Assembly: GCA_009927815.1 (NCBI GenBank)
Contig: RFMI01000133.1
Span: forward strand, 1 to 36,669
Source of the DNA: Betaproteobacteria bacterium
GTDB taxonomy: Bacteria > Pseudomonadota > Gammaproteobacteria > Burkholderiales > UBA3065
Length of the DNA stretch: 36,669 bases
Direction of reading: 5' to 3'
Part shown: positions 32,290 to 36,669 of the stretch, in pieces
Position numbering within the stretch: the first letter of the stretch is position 1
Layout of the letters: each line of letters starts with the position of its first letter
Position numbers and translations under genes: made by a program
Notes under the pieces: model-generated
What the model was told of the DNA's origin: nothing
Databases searched by the model: none
Seen by the model: only the letters and a program-made list of their open reading frames with translations

Positions 32290-33272
32290 ATGCTTTCGCG
32301 CACCGCATCGCACCTCTATTGGATGGCCCGTTATGTTGAGCGGGCCGAGAACACTGCGCGCATGCTGATGTGGCGGGTCACAACGCGCTGTTGCCGACTG
32401 CACGCACCAACGAAGAGCGTGATTGGGCCGCGCCGCTCCTGATCACTGGGCGCCACGATGCCTACAAGGCTGAGGGGCGCGAGATCAACGCCGCCGATGT
32501 GACGGCCTACATGGCGCTCGACCCGGAGAATCCCGCCAGCATCCACGCCTGTCTGTATGCCGCCCGCGAGAACGCGCGAGCGGTGCGCAGCACCATTACC
32601 AGTGAGATGTGGGAGGTGGTCAACACGACTTGGCTGGGTCTGCGCGAGTTTGACAGCAAGGTGCTGAAATTTCGTGGTAGCAGCGCGTTCTTGGCGTGGG
32701 TCAAGGAGCGCAGCCACCTGTTCCGTGGCGTGACCTTTGGCACCATGCTCCATGATGAGGCGTTCCGGTTCAACCGTTTGGGGACCTATGTCGAACGCGC
32801 CGACAATCTGGTGCGCATCCTCGATGTCGATTTCAACGGACTGGTCCAGCGTACCGCCGACGAGGCCACCGGCGACTATTACCAATGGACCGCTCTGCTG
32901 CGTTCGGTGTCGGCGCTAGAGGCCTATCGCAAGGTGTATCGTCACCAAATCGTGCCGGATCGCATTGCCCAGTTGCTGCTGCTGGATCGCCATCTGCCGC
33001 GATCCCTGATGTACTGCGTCGCTGAGGTGTATCAGGCGCTGCAATCGGTACTTGGGTCGGCGGATGCCGCGCCCTTGCGCTCGGTGATGGGTTTGTACGC
33101 TCGCCTCGACAACGCCGTGATGGACGACTTGATGACTGCTGACCGGACACTGCAATTGCAACCCCTACTGGCCCGCGTATCGGATGTGGCGGCGCAGATC
33201 GATGCGACATTGTTCGCCCCAAGGCTGGCCGGCACACCGGCTCCAGCGGGTCTGTTGCGGGGGGCCGCATGA
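32290..33272 (+). CDS. Alpha-E domain protein (DUF403), apparent -1 frameshift near 32367
   Basis: MLSRTASHLYWMARYVERAENTARML in one frame, VAGHNALLPTARTNEERDWAAPLLI...FNRLGTYVERADNLVRILDVDF in the next. Confidence 0.9.
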
Positions 33273-34000
33273 CCTATTGCGTGGCCGCCCTGCTGCAGGG
33301 CGGGTTGGTGTTGGCTTCGGACACGCGCACCCATGCTGGGGTCGATCATGTCGCAAGTTTCTGCAAAATGCGGGTCTATCAGCGCCCCGGCGATCGGGTG
33401 GTGGTGCTGCTGTCGGCCGGCAACCTGGCGACCACACAGGCGATGGTGCACTTGCTGGACAGCCAGAGCTGGGTCGATACCGCTCAGCCCACCTTGTGGA
33501 ACGCTAGCAGCATGTTCGAGGTGGCTCAGCGCATTGGCGACGCTTTGCGCAGCGTTCAGGACCGTGATGGTCCCTACCTGAATCAACACTCGATTGACTA
33601 CGGCGCCTCAATCCTGGTCGGCGGACAGATTGCCGGCGAGGACTGCCGACTGTTCAACATATACCCGCAGGGTAACTTCATCGAGGCGACGCCAGACACC
33701 CTGTATTTCCAGATTGGCGAGGTCAAGTATGGCAAGCCCATCCTGGATCGCGTGCTGACTTGGGAGACTCAATTGTCCGAGGCGGCCAAGTGCACCTTGA
33801 TTTCATTCGACAGTACGGTTCGATCGAACATCTCGGTGGGGCTGCCAATCGACCTTGCCGTGTATCAGCGGGACAGCCTGACCTTGTCTCAGCCTCGCCG
33901 GATCTTTGACAACGATCCGTACTACTCGATGCTGCACAGTAGCTGGGGGCAGGGCCTGCGCCGGGTGTTTGCGGAGATGCCGGATCCTGACTGGATCTAG
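33269..34000 (+). CDS. Anbu-type proteasome-related peptidase
   Basis: MTYCVAALLQGGLVLASDTRTHAGVDHVASFCKM: Thr after initiator Met, with Asp17 and Lys32 (numbered from Thr1); ATGA overlap with alpha-E gene. Confidence 0.92.
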   Translation: MTYCVAALLQGGLVLASDTRTHAGVDHVASFCKMRVYQRPGDRVVVLLSAGNLATTQAMVHLLDSQSWVDTAQPTLWNASSMFEVAQRIGDALRSVQDRDGPYLNQHSIDYGASILVGGQIAGEDCRLFNIYPQGNFIEATPDTLYFQIGEVKYGKPILDRVLTWETQLSEAAKCTLISFDSTVRSNISVGLPIDLAVYQRDSLTLSQPRRIFDNDPYYSMLHSSWGQGLRRVFAEMPDPDWI

Positions 34001-35505
34001 CGCGGCTGCGCGTTGCCGGTTGGCGCGTCGGCCGCGATGCGGCGATGAACCACGGCGACGTCGTCCGCGTAGAAGCGTTGCCAGCCGGGCAGGTTGTCAA
34101 GGACCCATATGGCTGGGCTGTTGGGAGGCAAAAGCGTCCAGCCCGGCTGATAACGTTCAATCAGTGTTACGAGTTTTTCGCCCAATTTGCTGGCGTCGGT
34201 CACCTCGCTGACAAAGTCGTCACCGAATAAGTCGGCGCGGCCATCAATGAACGTGGGTATACCGCGGAAGATCAGATAGCCGCCAAAGTTGTAGTGGTTG
34301 AAAACGGGACCTTCGATGCCCGCTTGGGCCACTGCGGCGAGTGCGGCTTCGGGGCTGTTGCCTGCCGCGGGTTTTAGGTCGGTTTGTTTGATGGCGATCA
34401 TCCCGGCAATCGCAAGGCCCACTGCCATCACGAACACCGATGCGCGGCCCGGATCGGCCATGCGCAAGAATATTCGGTCGAGCACGGTGGCATGGTTGGC
34501 GGGAAAACAGCGCTCCAAGGCTTGGTTGAGCGGACCAATCAGCACTAGCGGCCCCAGCAACGCCAGCAGGTCGGCGTGGCGCTGGTGTTTGAGCGCAAGG
34601 TGCAACACGCCCAGCAGCAGCAGCACCCGCGTCCAGCGCATTTCCGGCTTAAGCAACAGCGCGATGGCAAGGCTCAGGAGAATCCAGACCTCCACCGCCT
34701 GAAAAGTCTGGAAGTTCGGCGATTGCCACTCGCCGATCAATGCAAGGCTCTTGTTCATGCCGACCACTTGGAACGGAAAAAGAAGTGCCTCCGGCCCCAG
34801 CGGAGTGGCGCAGCAGACGGCGACACTTCCCAGCAGGAACACGGTCCAGCCGCGCAATTGGGTCCAGCGAATCCGGGCAGTCGGGGACGCCAGAATCGTT
34901 TCAAAGGCAAATACCGGCACCAGCAGCAGGCCCAGCAGAAAACTGCCATGCAGGCAGCTCCAGACCGCGATCAGAGGCAGGGCCCAGACACTCGGGCTGC
35001 GCCCCGCCTCGGCGCGGTCCATCAGATGCACAACCCACAGACACATCGGCAACAAGGCCAGTACATGCGGGCGTGCCAACAAGTGGGGATTGAAGGTGAG
35101 CAAGACCAGAGGCAGCAACATCAGGGCGCGGCGCGGGACGGCGCGTCGCATCAGGGCCCGGGTCATTGCCGCCATGGACAGCGCGAACGCGGTCGCCATC
35201 AATGCCGCAACACCCAGCCATTCGCCGGCCTGGAACGCAGCGGCGATGAGCACCTCTGACAGCCATTCGTGCGCCAACCACGGTGAGCCGGCAAAGGTCC
35301 ATGAAAAGGGGTCGGTGGTGGGTATCGTGCGGTGCTCAATGATCCAGCGGCCGGCGGCGAGGTGCCAGTAGCTGTCGGGATCGATGAAGACATTCGCTCC
35401 GCGTCCAATGAACAGCATGGCCGCAGCGAGGGCTGCCAACAGTGGCCAAGTGATCCATGCCCTCGGCGTGGCCAAGGCGTCGGTTTGCGCGGCGATTGGG
35501 GGCAT
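33997..35505 (-). CDS. Polytopic membrane protein, possibly GT-C glycosyltransferase-like
   Basis: About ten hydrophobic segments; IDPDSYWHLAAGRWIIEHRTIPTTDPFSWTFAGSPWLAHEWLSEVL; large soluble C-term. Confidence 0.75.
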   Translation of the reverse strand: MPPIAAQTDALATPRAWITWPLLAALAAAMLFIGRGANVFIDPDSYWHLAAGRWIIEHRTIPTTDPFSWTFAGSPWLAHEWLSEVLIAAAFQAGEWLGVAALMATAFALSMAAMTRALMRRAVPRRALMLLPLVLLTFNPHLLARPHVLALLPMCLWVVHLMDRAEAGRSPSVWALPLIAVWSCLHGSFLLGLLLVPVFAFETILASPTARIRWTQLRGWTVFLLGSVAVCCATPLGPEALLFPFQVVGMNKSLALIGEWQSPNFQTFQAVEVWILLSLAIALLLKPEMRWTRVLLLLGVLHLALKHQRHADLLALLGPLVLIGPLNQALERCFPANHATVLDRIFLRMADPGRASVFVMAVGLAIAGMIAIKQTDLKPAAGNSPEAALAAVAQAGIEGPVFNHYNFGGYLIFRGIPTFIDGRADLFGDDFVSEVTDASKLGEKLVTLIERYQPGWTLLPPNSPAIWVLDNLPGWQRFYADDVAVVHRRIAADAPTGNAQPR

Positions 35506-35527
35506 TCGACTAATCTTTTAGACGGTT

Positions 35528-35665
35528 TTACGAGCCGGCGCCGATGTCGGCGACTACCCGGTTGCGTTCATCACCCAACAGATCGAGCAGCGCGACGGCT
35601 TTGGCGCGGTAATACCAGTGGCTGTGGATGGCATCGCCCAGCAGGTCGGATTCTTTGACGTCCAC
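35528..35665 (-). pseudogene. Truncated class I SAM-dependent methyltransferase remnant (45 codons)
   Basis: VDVKESDLLGDAIHSHWYYRAKAVALLDLLGDERNRVVADIGAGS* ends at motif I (DIGAGS); starts 1 nt after GT2 stop. Confidence 0.65.
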
Positions 35666-35666
35666 G

Positions 35667-36623
35667 TCAGTGATTGCGGCGATGGATGCGCCGGACCAGA
35701 TACACCGGACGGCGTTTGGATTCGAGGTAGGTGCGGCCGAGGTACTCGCCGAGGATTCCGATGCCCATCATCTGTAGCCCGCCCAGCAGTGTCAAAGCGA
35801 CGATCACCGAGGCGTAACCCGGCACATCGATCCCATTCACTATCACCTTAAACACGATGAATAGGGCAAATGCTATGGAGAGCATCGACACCGTCAGTCC
35901 TAGGTAAGTCCAGACCCTTAGCGGCGCGGTGCTGAAGCTGGTGAGCCCTTCTAATGCCAGGTTCCATAGTCTCCAGCCGCTGAATTTGCTTTGTCCGGCG
36001 TGCCGGGCTGGGCGCTGGTAGTCAACAATGGCGGTGCGAAAGCCGACCCAGGCGAACAGCCCCTTCATGAAGCGCCGTGATTCGGGCAGGTCGCGCAGCG
36101 CGTCGACCACGACGCGGTCCATCAGGCGAAAATCCCCAACATTCGGCGGAATGGATGGTTCTGAGATGAGGTTGTGGATGCGATAAAAGGCGCTGGCGCT
36201 GGTCCGCTTGAGCCAAGCGTCCTGCCCGCGGTCGGAGCGACGGGCCAACACCACCTCGAAGCCTTCTCGCCACCGCTCGATCAGAACCGGGATAAGAGCT
36301 GGCGGGTCCTGGAGATCGACGTCCATCGGAACCACGGCATCGCCCTGTGCGGCGTTGATGCCCGCGCTCAAGGCGGCTTCTTTGCCGAAATTGCGGCTGA
36401 GGTCGACCACCGTCACCCGGGGATCAGCGTCGACCTGGGCGAGCAAACGTTCGAGGGTGTCGTCGGTGCTTCCATCATTGACGAACACGTACTCCAAGCT
36501 GAGGCCTTTCAAGCCAGCCAGATGGTGGTCACACTCGGCGATAAAGGCGTCGATCGAGTCCTGCTCGTTGAACACCGGCACCACCAACGAGAGGCGCGTC
36601 ATGGGCGTGTCAGGCGTTTGCAT
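35667..36623 (-). CDS. Family 2 glycosyltransferase, DPM1/GtrB-like with two C-terminal TM segments
   Basis: SLVVPVFNEQDSI, FVNDGSTDDT, DVDLQDPP, RRSDRGQDAWLKRTSASAFYR, C-terminal hydrophobic helices. Confidence 0.92.
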   Translation of the reverse strand: MQTPDTPMTRLSLVVPVFNEQDSIDAFIAECDHHLAGLKGLSLEYVFVNDGSTDDTLERLLAQVDADPRVTVVDLSRNFGKEAALSAGINAAQGDAVVPMDVDLQDPPALIPVLIERWREGFEVVLARRSDRGQDAWLKRTSASAFYRIHNLISEPSIPPNVGDFRLMDRVVVDALRDLPESRRFMKGLFAWVGFRTAIVDYQRPARHAGQSKFSGWRLWNLALEGLTSFSTAPLRVWTYLGLTVSMLSIAFALFIVFKVIVNGIDVPGYASVIVALTLLGGLQMMGIGILGEYLGRTYLESKRRPVYLVRRIHRRNH

Positions 36624-36669
36624 TGGCGTCCGGCTTCAGATCGAAGGCGATGCAGATGCGCTCTTCTTG
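36610..36669 (-). CDS. C-terminal end of an unidentified protein, truncated by window edge
   Basis: Minus-strand frame open from window edge: QEERICIAFDLKPDANANA*, overlapping GT2 start by 14 nt. Confidence 0.45.
   Translation of the reverse strand, partial: QEERICIAFDLKPDANANA

Noticed and set aside
34576-35371. Plus-strand ORFs (227 and 206 aa) antisense to the membrane protein gene
   Set aside because: Gln/Arg/His-rich antisense translations without domains.

Overview
The window is a GC-rich proteobacterial (probably gammaproteobacterial) chromosomal segment. The left ~20 kb is housekeeping: 3' end of glmM, a pstSCAB phosphate-uptake operon, tpiA, secG, tRNA-Leu(GAG) and a 14-gene nuoA-N complex I operon. 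Next come a ComEA-like HhH gene, cysM, a PolB-type 3'-5' exonuclease, rlmD, and a minus-strand YccA/Bax-inhibitor gene with a clear terminator. From ~24.8 kb it becomes more accessory: two tRNA-Ser genes (TGA and CGA) bracket an ABC exporter, an SDR, a cytochrome P450 and a small HNH protein. These are followed by another SDR, an operon of circularly permuted ATP-grasp, alpha-E and Anbu (proteasome-like protease), a polytopic membrane protein and a DPM1/GtrB-like GT2. Points most worth a second look: (i) the ATP-grasp/alpha-E/Anbu operon has no transglutaminase-like gene between alpha-E and Anbu; (ii) a 45-codon SAM-methyltransferase remnant ends at motif I beside the GT2; (iii) five conserved genes (nuoA, nuoD, nuoL, nuoN, alpha-E) each carry an apparent -1 frameshift, which looks more like sequence error than decay; (iv) a possible NnrU remnant lies near tRNA-Ser; (v) inverted repeats occur in two divergent intergenic regions; (vi) two convergent gene pairs share a CTAG stop overlap. 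No CRISPR array, transposase or integrase was seen. Family calls come from motif recognition by eye; no search was run.
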